Shown here piece by piece: positions 17,854 through 28,041 of a stretch of DNA of 64,000 nt; position 1 is the first letter of the stretch, and each line of letters starts with the position of its first letter. The stretch covers positions 594,964-658,963 of the forward strand of contig NZ_JAJUBB010000001.1 in the NCBI RefSeq assembly GCF_028683135.1. Reading direction: 5' to 3'. The translations under genes and the position numbers were made by a program. This DNA is from Enterovibrio qingdaonensis (GTDB taxonomy: Bacteria > Pseudomonadota > Gammaproteobacteria > Enterobacterales > Vibrionaceae). Under the pieces are notes generated by a model, which made no database searches, was not told the DNA's origin, and saw only the letters and a program-made list of their open reading frames with translations.

Positions 17854-18735
17854 GTGAAGAACTACCTACTCGCAGCATTGGTACCCATACTGTGGGGAAG
17901 CACATATGCTGCAGTAAGCATTTATCTTCAGGATCTGTCACCATTTTGGGTAGCGGTCTGGCGTGCTTTACCCGCAGGGTTGGTCTTGTTGCTGTTGAAA
18001 CCCGGTAGGCCGCCGCTACCGTGGTCAAAGTTAACCTTACTCAGCGTATTTAACATTGCTGCATTTTTCCCACTACTATTCATAGCCGCGTACCGCTTGC
18101 CCGGTTCCGTTGCAGGCACGTTAGGTGCGACGCTTCCGCTACAACTTATGTTTATGCAGTGGCTTGTGGAAGGTAAAAAGCCTGAGCTTAAAATGCTGAT
18201 GTTGGCATTGGTCGGGCTATTAGGGGTTATCTTGATCCTTAACCCTTCGGCAAATATCGACCCAATTGGTGCAATAGCAGCATTAACAGCAACCGCACTG
18301 GTTGCCCGAGCGTCACTCTGGTTAAAAAGCTGGCCTGTCACAGACATTTTCAGATTGACTGCATGGCAACTGACACTAGGCGGGCTTATCCTTGTGCCCA
18401 TCGCCTTTTTAGTGGAAGGCCCGCCCAAGGCCATCACTATGCATGAAATGCCCGGCCTCATCTGGGTGAGTCTGCTGAACAGCTCCTTCGCATATTGGGC
18501 GTTTGCTCGTTCGATTAAACGCCTAGGACCAGATTCAATGGCCATGATAAGCATGTTGAATCCCGTTGCTGCGGTAACACTCGGTATCTTGTTGGTTGGC
18601 GAAGTCCTTGGCCCCTACCAATGGCTGGGCATCGGATTCGTATTGTTGAGCCTTGGATTAATGATAAAGATTAAACAAACTGCGACCCGGAAAAGCCAAA
18701 TTTCTGTCGCCAGACACCAATCCCATAACGAATAA
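17854..18735 (+). CDS. EamA/DMT-family exporter
   Basis: This 293-aa integral membrane protein has about ten hydrophobic helices in two EamA halves, starting ALVPILWGSTYAAVS and ending in a basic tail. DMT proteins of the EamA/RhaT type usually export amino acids, nucleosides or drugs. The start has GGGAG seven bases before the GTG/ATG region, and the chosen codon is GTG at 17854. It is divergent from and probably controlled by the MarR-type protein through the shared palindromes. The substrate is unknown. Confidence 0.88.
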   Translation: MKNYLLAALVPILWGSTYAAVSIYLQDLSPFWVAVWRALPAGLVLLLLKPGRPPLPWSKLTLLSVFNIAAFFPLLFIAAYRLPGSVAGTLGATLPLQLMFMQWLVEGKKPELKMLMLALVGLLGVILILNPSANIDPIGAIAALTATALVARASLWLKSWPVTDIFRLTAWQLTLGGLILVPIAFLVEGPPKAITMHEMPGLIWVSLLNSSFAYWAFARSIKRLGPDSMAMISMLNPVAAVTLGILLVGEVLGPYQWLGIGFVLLSLGLMIKIKQTATRKSQISVARHQSHNE

Positions 18736-19063
18736 CGATTAGCCTCTTCGGAGGCTACTCCTCATATAAAGACAAGATAGCCAAAACAACACCCACTCTG
18801 ACTTCAGGCTCTCACAGAATAAAATCGTGATTTCAGTCAAGAATCACTGAAAATCACAGAGATAGACATCATTCATCTTCTCCCACCTATAACGCCACAA
18901 AACAACCAAAACTCAATTGATTCATCTATAAAACTCTTAGTTTTCAGAGTAATCCACACACAGCTATCGAACTGGATACTGGCTGTGTAAGAACAGAACC
19001 CTTTGGACAACACCTGTCAGTCGTGGTAAATCCATCTATGTCAAAAAGTTGGGAGAAAATGAC
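18736..19063. other. intergenic region with two hairpins
   Basis: A 7-bp stem with a TTCG loop (18740-18757) follows the exporter gene and could end its transcript without a T-run. A longer structure at 18827-18857 pairs GTGATTTCAGT with ACTGAAAATCAC around an 8-nt loop with one bulged A. It could be an operator or an RNA hairpin. No coding frame is supported. Confidence 0.5.
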
Positions 19064-19519
19064 ATGGAAATTCGTATCGATGACCTTTCTGGCAAGGAAA
19101 TTCAACAACTTCTCTTTGATCATCTTAAAAACATGCATGAAATCAGCCCCCCAGAAAGCGTCCATGCCTTAGACCTTAGTGCCCTTCAGCATCCAGACGT
19201 CACGCTTTGGAGTGCTTGGATTGATGGCGAACTGGCTGGATGCGGTGCATTAAAAAAGATTGGTCCTTCTCATGGAGAAATAAAATCCATGCGCACGTCA
19301 CCGAAGTTTATTCGCCGAGGTGTTGCTGCGAACCTTCTCGCACATATTATTCAAGAGTCACGCACGCTTGCGTTTTCACGCCTAAGTTTAGAAACAGGTA
19401 CTGAACCTGAATTTGAACCCGCACGCCGTCTATATCAGCGTTTTGGATTTGAAGAATGCGAGCCGTTTGCCGACTACACCACAGATCCAAACAGCACATT
19501 TTTCACTCAAGTCATTTAG
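19064..19519 (+). CDS. GNAT-family N-acetyltransferase
   Basis: This 151-aa protein carries the GNAT acetyl-CoA loop in the SMRTSPKFIRRGVAANLLAHII segment (R-R-G-V-A) near residues 77-96. The C-terminal LYQRFGFEECEPFADY pattern is typical of the PhnO/YsnE-like branch. I chose the ATG at 19064 because GGGAG lies eight bases upstream; a TTG 15 bases earlier coincides with that SD. The acceptor substrate is unknown. Confidence 0.88.
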   Translation: MEIRIDDLSGKEIQQLLFDHLKNMHEISPPESVHALDLSALQHPDVTLWSAWIDGELAGCGALKKIGPSHGEIKSMRTSPKFIRRGVAANLLAHIIQESRTLAFSRLSLETGTEPEFEPARRLYQRFGFEECEPFADYTTDPNSTFFTQVI

Positions 19520-19575
19520 CCGTTCAGTAATGTTGTTTAGCCTAGAAAGCTATAAGCTGGTTGATACACGTTAAT

Positions 19576-20058
19576 ATGAATCGAGAAATCGTTATTGTTG
19601 ATTACCATCCCCGTTACACCGAACAGACAATCGCGGTGTGGCGCAGGAGCAAAGAAACCGCGCTTGGAATACCTGAGATGCATTCTCTTGAATCCCATCG
19701 CTATTATCTAAACCGTATTCTCGCTCCATCACACAGAATTTTTGTTGCTGTTGAAAAAACAAGTGACACGGTACTGGGGATGATGGCCATGGACAGTAAG
19801 CACATTTCTCAACTCTATATTCATCCTGATCATCAATGCCGAGGTATTGGCTCTGCATTAGTAGAGCTCGCGCAAGAGAATGCTGAACGTTTGCAACTCT
19901 ATACATTTGAAATCAATCTACCAGCCAGAGCATTTTGGGAAAAACATGGCTTTATAGAACAAGAAATTGGGCAGCATGATAATGAGGAAGGGTTATCCGA
20001 CATTCTTTGTGAATGGAAACGCGAACCTGCTTCTATTGCCATGCAATTTGCCATGTAG
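19576..20058 (+). CDS. GNAT-family N-acetyltransferase
   Basis: This 160-aa GNAT protein has the acetyl-CoA loop HQCRGIGSALVELA near residues 93-106 and the late ARAFWEKHGF element. It is 56 bases after another GNAT gene and may be cotranscribed, but the two are not close paralogues. The start is uncertain: ATG 19576 has no strong ribosome binding site, and a TTG at 19561 is an alternative. The substrate is unknown. Confidence 0.82.
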   Translation: MNREIVIVDYHPRYTEQTIAVWRRSKETALGIPEMHSLESHRYYLNRILAPSHRIFVAVEKTSDTVLGMMAMDSKHISQLYIHPDHQCRGIGSALVELAQENAERLQLYTFEINLPARAFWEKHGFIEQEIGQHDNEEGLSDILCEWKREPASIAMQFAM

Positions 20059-20159
20059 CAAAACATAAAGGTGCGGCAGAGGCTTTCCCCTGCCGCATTC
20101 CTCCCGTAAACCAGCATTCCCCTCACAAGGTTTTTATTAAAAGCCCCCAGTGCATACCG

Positions 20160-20175
20160 TTACCAACATTGGTAA
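20160..20175. promoter_or_regulatory. palindromic operator candidate upstream of the 2OG oxygenase gene
   Basis: TTACCAACATTGGTAA has perfect 7-bp arms around a 2-base centre, 85 bases before the next start codon. The regulator is unknown. Confidence 0.45.
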
Positions 20176-20259
20176 TTCCTCGGCAGTCTCACTACTTGTC
20201 TCTATAAAGCGTCCCCTCTCTTTTATGATCAAAAGAGAGCAAGGTTTCTGGAAGCTACC

Positions 20260-21117
20260 ATGACACTGATTCGTACCAATACAAGGATTGGACAGCAAAA
20301 GCTCGGAGACGCACTTTTTAAAGGGGACATCGTCGTATTTTCAATCCCTGAGGTTCTCTCTCCCTTCATCCACCACACCAGATCATTGATTGAGCGTGAT
20401 TTTCAACTGCAAGACCCTGAACATGCGCATAACTATTTAGACGTGAAGACTTACCTAGCACGTGCAGAGTTAGCAAAGAAACGTTTTGAGAACGACGATA
20501 AAGCCAAACGCTTATTTTTTAGGGCACTGTCTCATTGTGGCATTAGAGAAGATACAAATTACTATGATCGGCTGGTACTTCGAATCGTACCCTGTGAGGC
20601 TGAATATGATAATGGCAGGCAAGCTAGCGTAAAACACCATCGAGATACCTGGGGAAGCAATATCGATTGCCAGATTAACTGGTGGTTGCCTATTTATCCT
20701 TTAACAAAAGGACGCTCGATCGCTATTTATCCTGAATACTGGCAGCAGAAAGTGAACAACACGACATCCAGTTGGTCATTTTCTCAGTACCTAGAAGAAA
20801 AAAATGCCACGCCTGATGAAGAAAAAATTCACTATCCCAGTGCGCCGCAAGCATTGGAAGGCATTGATGAAAATGCGTCTTACACGCCTGAAATCCAACC
20901 CGGCGACATTCTCAGCTTCTCCTCCGCTCATCTACATGGCAGCAAAACTAATCAAACCAGCAAGTTTCGCTTTAGTGTGGAGATACGCACCGTCGCGATG
21001 AGTGACCTGTATAACAAAAAAGGGGCACCAAATATCGACAATGCTTTGCAGACCCCAATGTATCAATGGTTTAAACGAATAAAAGATGACGAAAAACTCG
21101 TTTTCGAGCCAAAGTAA
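20260..21117 (+). CDS. 2-oxoglutarate/Fe(II)-dependent oxygenase-like protein
   Basis: This 285-aa protein has a probable iron-binding facial triad of His127-x-Asp129 (HHRDTWGSN) and His226 in SSAHLHGS. Arg237, 11 residues later in FRFSVEIR, is placed to bind 2-oxoglutarate. The GDILSFSSAHLHGS block resembles phytanoyl-CoA dioxygenase relatives. No neighbouring pathway genes indicate the substrate. The fold assignment is by motif only, and a non-catalytic relative is possible. Confidence 0.65.
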   Translation: MTLIRTNTRIGQQKLGDALFKGDIVVFSIPEVLSPFIHHTRSLIERDFQLQDPEHAHNYLDVKTYLARAELAKKRFENDDKAKRLFFRALSHCGIREDTNYYDRLVLRIVPCEAEYDNGRQASVKHHRDTWGSNIDCQINWWLPIYPLTKGRSIAIYPEYWQQKVNNTTSSWSFSQYLEEKNATPDEEKIHYPSAPQALEGIDENASYTPEIQPGDILSFSSAHLHGSKTNQTSKFRFSVEIRTVAMSDLYNKKGAPNIDNALQTPMYQWFKRIKDDEKLVFEPK

Positions 21118-21559
21118 CTGTCTGTACTTGCGGATGAAAAATCCCCATTCATACTCTCTTCATACGAAAAGTCACCTCGAGAACCAGCACCAAATACCCG
21201 CCCAATAAGGCAATAAAGCTAATTATGTGATTTTCTGGCGATTAGTATTTTTTACGATGAGAATATTTGATTGTCACGAATCATAAATTGACTTGTCGCT
21301 AGCATTGCAAAGCTGTACCTTGCGCGCTCTTTGGTGCGGTGCTGATAAAGTGGATGATGAAGTGCGCCGCCGGAGTTAAATACATACGTGGCCCGAAACG
21401 CCGCAGTATTTAGTCATTCGATAGTGTTGATTATTCAATCAGTTCTTAGAAATGTGAGCGGAACAATCCCGCAAACCCGCTATCGTTTACTTGAGTAAGT
21501 CAAAGATTGATGCGCTCACTCCATTCGTACGAAATTCACTACCTGGGGCATTGACAGCA
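21118..21559. other. intergenic region before the rim operon
   Basis: This stretch lacks a coding frame with a ribosome binding site. An in-frame TTG at 21491 could extend rimB by 23 residues, but they are not of the family's conserved type. No strong hairpin or repeat is visible. The operon promoter should lie here. Confidence 0.4.
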
Positions 21560-22045
21560 ATGACTGACAAAAACACAGCTCGACCAGCAGTCGAGGACAC
21601 TAACCAAGCAAACTCAAACGACAGAATGCTGGTTGGCTGGCGAGAATGGGTGGCCTTACCAGATTTAGGTATCTCCGCGATTAAAGCGAAAGTAGACACT
21701 GGCGCACGCACTTCTTGCCTTCATACTTTCGGAATCGAAGAGTACGAAAAAGACAACGAGAAATGGGTGAAGTTTATGATCCACCCAATTCAAGACGACA
21801 ACGTGACCGAAAAAGAATGTCACGCAAAAGTAAAAGATATGCGAACTGTACGCGATTCAGGTGGTCACGAGACGTTCCGTTACGTTATCGAAACCCCAAT
21901 GGTGATTGGTGATCTTACTTACCCAATTGAGATGACGCTAACAGCTCGCGACACTATGGTATTTAGAATGCTATTGGGCCGCACGGCTATGGAAAATCGA
22001 CTACTCGTCGACCCAGTTCAATCATTTATCGTTCAGGCGCCTTAA
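21560..22045 (+). CDS. rimB: RimB-type putative protease (PF05618), retropepsin-like motif
   Basis: This 161-aa protein belongs to the family annotated as ATP-dependent zinc proteases. The core starts [15 protein letters not shown] and contains KVDTGARTS near residues 45-53. D-T-G-A is the active-site signature of retropepsin-like aspartic proteases, so the zinc label may be wrong. In Pseudomonas, RimB modulates the S6 glutamate ligase RimK. The gene is 11 bases before rimK. The start is uncertain: ATG 21560 is used, with TTG 21491 and ATG 21626 as alternatives. Confidence 0.85.
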   Translation: MTDKNTARPAVEDTNQANSNDRMLVGWREWVALPDLGISAIKAKVDTGARTSCLHTFGIEEYEKDNEKWVKFMIHPIQDDNVTEKECHAKVKDMRTVRDSGGHETFRYVIETPMVIGDLTYPIEMTLTARDTMVFRMLLGRTAMENRLLVDPVQSFIVQAP

Positions 22046-22056
22046 GGTTAAATTAT

Positions 22057-22965
22057 ATGAAAATTGGAATTCTATCTCGTAACGAAAACCTGTATTCAAC
22101 CCGTCGTCTGATCGAAGCATGTGAACAGCGCGGTCACGAATACAAAATCATCGATGCATTGCGCTGTTATATGAACATCAACTCTACCCAACCTTCTGTT
22201 CACCAAAATGGTGAAGATCTGGTGGGTTTTGATGCCATCATTCCACGCATCGGTGCGTCAGTAACGTTTTACGGCTGTGCTGTACTTCGCCAATTTGAAA
22301 TGCTCGGTATTTACACCGTGAATGATTCAGTAGCGATTCAGCGTTCTCGTGACAAACTGCGTTCACTGCAACTGCTGTCTCGTAAGAATATTGGTATGCC
22401 GATCACAGGCTTTGCGAGCAAACCGGGTGATATTAAAGACTTACTGAGCATGGTGGGTGGTACACCGGTTGTTATCAAACTGCTGGAAGGCACTCAAGGT
22501 ATCGGTGTTGTATTGGCAGAAACCCGTAAAGCGGCTGAAAGCGTTATCGAAGCCTTTATGGGCTTGAAAGCCAACATCATGGTTCAGGAATACATCAAAG
22601 AAGCGGGCGGCGCAGACATTCGCTGTTTCGTTATCGGCGACAAAGTAATTGCAGCCATGAAGCGCCAAGCGTTGCCAGGTGAGTTTCGTTCTAACCTGCA
22701 CCGCGGTGGCAGTGCATCATTGGTGCGTATTACTCCAACTGAGCGTAAGACTGCAGTTGCAGCGGCAAAGGCAATGGGCCTTCACGTTGCAGGTGTAGAT
22801 CTTCTTCGCTCTGAGCGCGGACCTCTAGTGATGGAAGTGAACTCCTCACCAGGTCTGGAAGGGATCGAAGCCGCTACTGGTAAAGATGTAGCAGGGATGA
22901 TCATTGACCATATTGAGAAAATAGTCTCAACTCCGAGGACAAGGACACGTGTCAAAAGCAAATAA
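22057..22965 (+). CDS. rimK: RimK, ribosomal protein S6 L-glutamate ligase
   Basis: This 302-aa ATP-grasp enzyme matches RimK over its length: the [18 protein letters not shown] start, the FDAIIPRIG region, the ATP-binding [15 protein letters not shown] loop and the C-terminal [18 protein letters not shown] block with the metal-binding E and N. RimK adds glutamates to the C-terminus of S6, altering the ribosome. It sits between rimB and a deacylase and overlaps the latter by 17 bases, so the three are coupled. Confidence 0.95.
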   Translation: MKIGILSRNENLYSTRRLIEACEQRGHEYKIIDALRCYMNINSTQPSVHQNGEDLVGFDAIIPRIGASVTFYGCAVLRQFEMLGIYTVNDSVAIQRSRDKLRSLQLLSRKNIGMPITGFASKPGDIKDLLSMVGGTPVVIKLLEGTQGIGVVLAETRKAAESVIEAFMGLKANIMVQEYIKEAGGADIRCFVIGDKVIAAMKRQALPGEFRSNLHRGGSASLVRITPTERKTAVAAAKAMGLHVAGVDLLRSERGPLVMEVNSSPGLEGIEAATGKDVAGMIIDHIEKIVSTPRTRTRVKSK

Positions 22966-24016
22966 TAAAAATAATGCTTTCGAAATAGGCGGGATGACCA
23001 TCCCGCCTGGTCAACGCGCCAGCGTTGAGTTTGAAGTTGCGAAACTCTATACGCACTCCCCATTGTCAGTAACCGCAGAAGTGTTACATGGCAAGAAGCC
23101 CGGCCCAGTGTTAATGATTAACGCCGCCATCCATGGTGATGAGCTAAACGGTGTTGAAGTGGTACGTCAGGTTCTTGAACGTATTAACCCTGCAACGTTG
23201 AAAGGCACAATCATCGCCATTCCTGTGGTGAACGTGTTTGGCTTCATCCATAAATCACGCTATCTGCCCGATCGCCGTGACCTGAACCGTTGTTTCCCTG
23301 GTTCTGAGCGTGGCTCTATCGCGGGTCGTATGGCCTACCAGATTTTCGAGCAGATCGTTCGTCGCTGTACCCATATCCTTGACCTTCATACTGCCGCGAT
23401 TTACCGCACTAACCTGCCACAAATTCGCGCGAACCTGTCTAACGAACAAACGTATGATATGGCCTTGGCTTTTGGTACCCCAGTGGTTATTGATGCAGCC
23501 CTTCGTGAAGGTTCGTTGCGTTCAGAAGCGGAAAAAATCGGTATCCCTGTTTTGACTTATGAAGCAGGTGAAGCACTTCGATTTGAACCCTACGCAATCA
23601 CAGCGGGTGTGAAAGGCGTTAAGCGCGTCATGCAATACCTTGGCATGATTCGTAAGAGCAGCAAGCGCAAAACGGTTGTTGAGCCTGTTATTGCCCGCGC
23701 TACCCGTTGGGTTCGCGCAGAAGCAGACGGTATTTTGCGTTCACACGTTTCTCTTGGACAACGCGTAAGTAAAGGCCAATCACTGGCGTCGATCAGTGCA
23801 CCGACAGGCAGCGAAGAGATCCAAATTTACGCGCCAGCGGGTGGTATTATCATTGGTCAGCAGACTTTGCCACTGGTTAATGAAGGCGACGCGATTTACC
23901 ACATTGCGTTCTTCGAAGAACCTGATCGTCTGGTAGAACAACAAGTAGAAAACTACTTGGATGAAGTAACCGACGACATCAGCAATGAGATCAAGTTTGG
24001 TATTGGTGTGCAGTAA
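22949..24016 (+). CDS. AstE/AspA-type zinc deacylase of the rim operon
   Basis: This 355-aa protein belongs to the succinylglutamate desuccinylase/aspartoacylase branch of M14 zinc enzymes. Zinc ligands are visible as HGDELNG near residues 64-70 and DLHTAA near 149-154, and the catalytic glutamate is in [13 protein letters not shown]-terminal beta domain (about 245-330) resembles the barrel in other AspA-like proteins. It starts with GTG after GAGGACAAGG, inside rimK. The family removes acyl groups from amino acids. A role in trimming or supplying glutamate is only suggested by context. Confidence 0.88.
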   Translation: MSKANNKNNAFEIGGMTIPPGQRASVEFEVAKLYTHSPLSVTAEVLHGKKPGPVLMINAAIHGDELNGVEVVRQVLERINPATLKGTIIAIPVVNVFGFIHKSRYLPDRRDLNRCFPGSERGSIAGRMAYQIFEQIVRRCTHILDLHTAAIYRTNLPQIRANLSNEQTYDMALAFGTPVVIDAALREGSLRSEAEKIGIPVLTYEAGEALRFEPYAITAGVKGVKRVMQYLGMIRKSSKRKTVVEPVIARATRWVRAEADGILRSHVSLGQRVSKGQSLASISAPTGSEEIQIYAPAGGIIIGQQTLPLVNEGDAIYHIAFFEEPDRLVEQQVENYLDEVTDDISNEIKFGIGVQ

Positions 24017-24047
24017 GACAGCACCAAATTAAAACAAACCTATTGAG

Positions 24048-24075
24048 AAAGGAGCGCAGTGCGCTCCTTTTTTTT
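24048..24075 (+). terminator. rho-independent terminator of the rim operon
   Basis: AAAGGAGCGC and GCGCTCCTTT form a perfect 10-bp stem around a 3-nt loop, followed by a run of T. It is a strong intrinsic terminator. Confidence 0.9.
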
Positions 24076-24197
24076 GATCTCAACCTCATTACCCCTGCAT
24101 AACGTCACATTAATTTAACATTCCCATTATTTCTTATTCGCGAGACAAAATTCACGCCTGAGATGCGGCTAATATTTACTCGACATCAGAGGACTGA

Positions 24198-25154
<957 letters not shown>

Positions 25155-25189
25155 TGGCTTAGTTTGTCACAGAGATAAGGAGCCTGTGT

Positions 25190-26035
25190 ATGAGGATTTC
25201 ATTTACTGCTTACAAAATCGCGCTCATTTTAGTCGTGGGAGTTTTGTTTGCCGCCGTTCTGTATCTGATGTTGAACGGCGAAGAGAAACCTATCTCGCAG
25301 GCTCACTCTCACCAAGGAACAACCGTTGATACCTCCTCCCATAGAGATACCTTCGAATACTTTCTTTCAACCTTGGGGGAACAAAGCCTCAATGACGTTC
25401 AGCACGCCTACAACACATTTGCAGACAGCGTCAGCTATGGTGAAAACCAAAAACCTTTGTTCGAAAAATACCAAGCTTATCGACGCGCATTGGATACCCT
25501 CAACGCACCCGACTCACTGACTGGGCTCGACTATCTCCATTTCGTTCAAACACAAGTCACCCAACTGCAAGCAGAATTGTTTGATGACCAAGAGAGAGCC
25601 CAACTGTTTTACGAAGAAAACTTAGCAAGGGAAATGGCAATAAAGCGCATGGAGTTAGAGGCGTTAAATATTGACGACAACGCGATGCAGCAACAATGGC
25701 AAGACGAGCTGGATAAGCTAACACCTGACATGAAAGAGAGTTATCAAAACGCCGCGTTGATTGAACAAATTGGGTCCGTGATGAACCTTGATGGTGATGA
25801 CAATGCCCACGCATTGAATGAACTTGTTGGCGAAGAAGCCGCAGCCCGTATAAAAGCCTTTGAGCAAGAAGAGGCTCAATTTAAAAAAAACCTCTCAGCC
25901 TACTTTGCAGAGAAAAGCCTGCTTGCGAACAACGCAAGTGATCACAGCCTCCAGTCCCTTAAAGAGAAGTACTTTTCCAGCGAACAACAGCGACGTGTTG
26001 ATGCTTTGGAAAGCATACGTGCTGACAGCCAATAA
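25190..26035 (+). CDS. lipase-specific foldase (Lif/LipB)
   Basis: This 281-aa protein has one N-terminal membrane anchor (about residues 8-27), a short linker and a helical domain. The family motif appears as HRDTFEYFLSTLGE near residues 48-61, matching RxxFDYxLSxxGE. The rest is charged and alpha-helical, as expected for the foldase that wraps around the lipase. It acts in the periplasm as a steric chaperone for the adjacent lipase. The two genes form an operon. Confidence 0.93.
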   Translation: MRISFTAYKIALILVVGVLFAAVLYLMLNGEEKPISQAHSHQGTTVDTSSHRDTFEYFLSTLGEQSLNDVQHAYNTFADSVSYGENQKPLFEKYQAYRRALDTLNAPDSLTGLDYLHFVQTQVTQLQAELFDDQERAQLFYEENLAREMAIKRMELEALNIDDNAMQQQWQDELDKLTPDMKESYQNAALIEQIGSVMNLDGDDNAHALNELVGEEAAARIKAFEQEEAQFKKNLSAYFAEKSLLANNASDHSLQSLKEKYFSSEQQRRVDALESIRADSQ

Positions 26036-26283
26036 CTGCCTGTACCCAAACTACCTAAAGGTGCCGGATTCAGCGAGTTTAGGTATATAAGCGTCGACAA
26101 AACAATAAGAAAACAGCCATTTTCGAATTGCATCCCTTCATAAGCCTGTTAAGGTAGATAAACATCATGTTTTGACCGGACGAAAAACAACGGGTTTATC
26201 CAACCTCTGTGTTAACGTCATACTTTTATTGATGTTTTAGGGATTAAATTTGCATTCCAAATGACAGGAGTCACTGGTTTTTA

Positions 26284-27192
26284 ATGCTGTTAGAAAAAAT
26301 TAAAGCCCGCGAAGGCGGCATTGTCCTTTATGGATTAGTTCCCCCTAAGAAAGGGACGGACACGGAAAAAGTCAGCGAAATCGCAGCTCGCCAAGTTGCC
26401 AGACTTCAAGACCAAGCTATCGATGGGCTGATTGTTTACGACATCCAAGATGAAGCGTCGAGAACAGATGAAGAACGCCCTTTTCCGTTTATGGAAACGC
26501 TGGATGGTGTGGAATATAGCCGCGATTACTTATCAGATTTAACGCTTCCTCGCGTTATCTACCGCTCGGTAGGTAAATACTCTGAAGCGTCCCTTTCTCG
26601 TTTTCTCGAAGACTCTCACCCTGCTGATGAGCTGTCGGTCTTTGTCGGGGCCTCATCCGCCGACCAAGCGGTTACCATGCCAATGTCCGAAGCCTATGCG
26701 CTTAAAAAACGCGTGAACAAAGACATGCTGTTAGGCGGCGTTACTATCCCAGAACGTCACCTCGTCAAAGGTGACGAACATTTGCGGGTATTCAAGAAAA
26801 TTGAAGCTGGCTGTTCGTTTTTTGTGTCTCAAGGCGTTTATGATGTGCATGCATCAAAAGACTTCTTGTCTGATTACTACTATTACGGCAAGAAACACGG
26901 CATTCCGCTCGTGCCTATTATTTTCACACTGACACCTTGTGGTTCCCAAAAAACACTTCAGTTTATGAAGTGGTTAGGCATTAATGTTCCGCGCTGGCTT
27001 GAGAATGATCTGATTCATTCCGACGATATTCTCCAGCAGTCTGTTGAGCACTCCGCACAAAGTTGGCGTGAACTGAAGGAATTTGCCGACGAGAAAGGCA
27101 TTCCAATAGGTTGCAACATCGAAAGTGTTGCGGTGAGAAAAGTCGAAGTCGATGCATCCATTGAATTGTTGAATCGCATCAATTCAATGTAA
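26284..27192 (+). CDS. methylenetetrahydrofolate reductase-like TIM-barrel protein
   Basis: This 302-aa protein resembles the 5,10-methylenetetrahydrofolate reductase fold: an early LYGLVPPKK strand, the DIQDEASR segment, the VGASSADQAV region, a barrel strand ending FFVSQGVYDV with FLSDYYYYGKKHGIPLVPIIF, and a C-terminal CNIESVAVRKVEVDASIEL element. It is not the standard MetF sequence. An enzyme with a related flavin- or folate-linked role is plausible. It is transcribed alone and ends in a bidirectional terminator. The family call is moderate. Confidence 0.6.
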   Translation: MLLEKIKAREGGIVLYGLVPPKKGTDTEKVSEIAARQVARLQDQAIDGLIVYDIQDEASRTDEERPFPFMETLDGVEYSRDYLSDLTLPRVIYRSVGKYSEASLSRFLEDSHPADELSVFVGASSADQAVTMPMSEAYALKKRVNKDMLLGGVTIPERHLVKGDEHLRVFKKIEAGCSFFVSQGVYDVHASKDFLSDYYYYGKKHGIPLVPIIFTLTPCGSQKTLQFMKWLGINVPRWLENDLIHSDDILQQSVEHSAQSWRELKEFADEKGIPIGCNIESVAVRKVEVDASIELLNRINSM

Positions 27193-27222
27193 AAGCAGAA
27201 CAATTTAAAAACCGTGCGATAT

Positions 27223-27247
27223 AAAAAGGAGCCTCGGCTCCTTTTTT
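27223..27247. terminator. bidirectional terminator
   Basis: AAAAAGGAGCC and GGCTCCTTTTT form an 11-bp stem around TC, with T-runs on both strands. It serves the MTHFR-like gene and the convergent HAD gene. Confidence 0.9.
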
Positions 27248-27263
27248 CAACAGTGTTGTATTC

Positions 27264-27947
27264 TCAATCGACCAACGCGCCTTCATTCGTGCCCCATCGG
27301 AGCACTGGCCATTGGTACTCCTTCGCTTTCGCTAGCAACTTTGAGCAAGGGTTAACAACATTCACGCTGTCTGCAAAAAAACACATAGGCAGGTCGTTGA
27401 TGGAGTCAGTGTAAAAACTAATGTGCTCGAAGTCATGCTCCAAGCTATAAATCCATTCGGTTAATTTGAACACTTTGCCTTCTCGGAACGTCGGCTCGCC
27501 GTCTGGCTCAGGGATGTACTTACCCTCTCTTGTTTTTAATTCAATGCCCATCGCGTTATCGACACCCAACATCCTTGCTATCGGCTTAACCAGAAACGCC
27601 AACGATGCAGAAACAATGATAATGGTAGTACCGCTCTCTTTGAGTACCGCTAAGGTCGCTCGCGCTTCGTCATACACGTACTTCGGCATGATTTCTTCAG
27701 CAAACTGGGTTGCCAGTGCGTCCACCTCTTCTGTTGTCTGCAAAGAAAGAGGGGAAAGGCTAAATGCCAGATAATCAGCCAGGTTTAACGTGCCTGCGCT
27801 GTAATCGCGCATAAAGTCCTCATCTTTCGCCATGAAATTGGGGTCTTGGGTGAAGTTTTTATCCAGCAAGTATTGGTGCCACAGTGCCATAGAGTCGGCA
27901 TAAACCAAGGTTTCATCTAAATCGAAAACTGCGAGATGTGAGGCCAT
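27264..27947 (-). CDS. HAD-family phosphatase (subclass IB, SerB-like)
   Basis: This 227-aa protein opens with the HAD motif I, VFDLDETLVYADS, near residues 6-18. Motif II is IIIVSAS near 108-114, and the late motif is HISFYTDSINDLPM with acidic residues after a Ser/Thr. It is a HAD-IB phosphatase of the SerB-related group. Many act on phosphoserine-like or small phospho-substrates, but the substrate here is not identifiable. The start at 27947 is chosen because an upstream ATG would add a non-conserved tail. Confidence 0.87.
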   Translation of the reverse strand: MASHLAVFDLDETLVYADSMALWHQYLLDKNFTQDPNFMAKDEDFMRDYSAGTLNLADYLAFSLSPLSLQTTEEVDALATQFAEEIMPKYVYDEARATLAVLKESGTTIIIVSASLAFLVKPIARMLGVDNAMGIELKTREGKYIPEPDGEPTFREGKVFKLTEWIYSLEHDFEHISFYTDSINDLPMCFFADSVNVVNPCSKLLAKAKEYQWPVLRWGTNEGALVD

Positions 27948-28041
27948 AATGATAATCCAAGCGATGTTGTTGCTTTCTACTGTGTCACGTCTTAGCAAGA
28001 AAGCTATCGTCGTAGATTGATAGCGATGTATAGATCAACTA

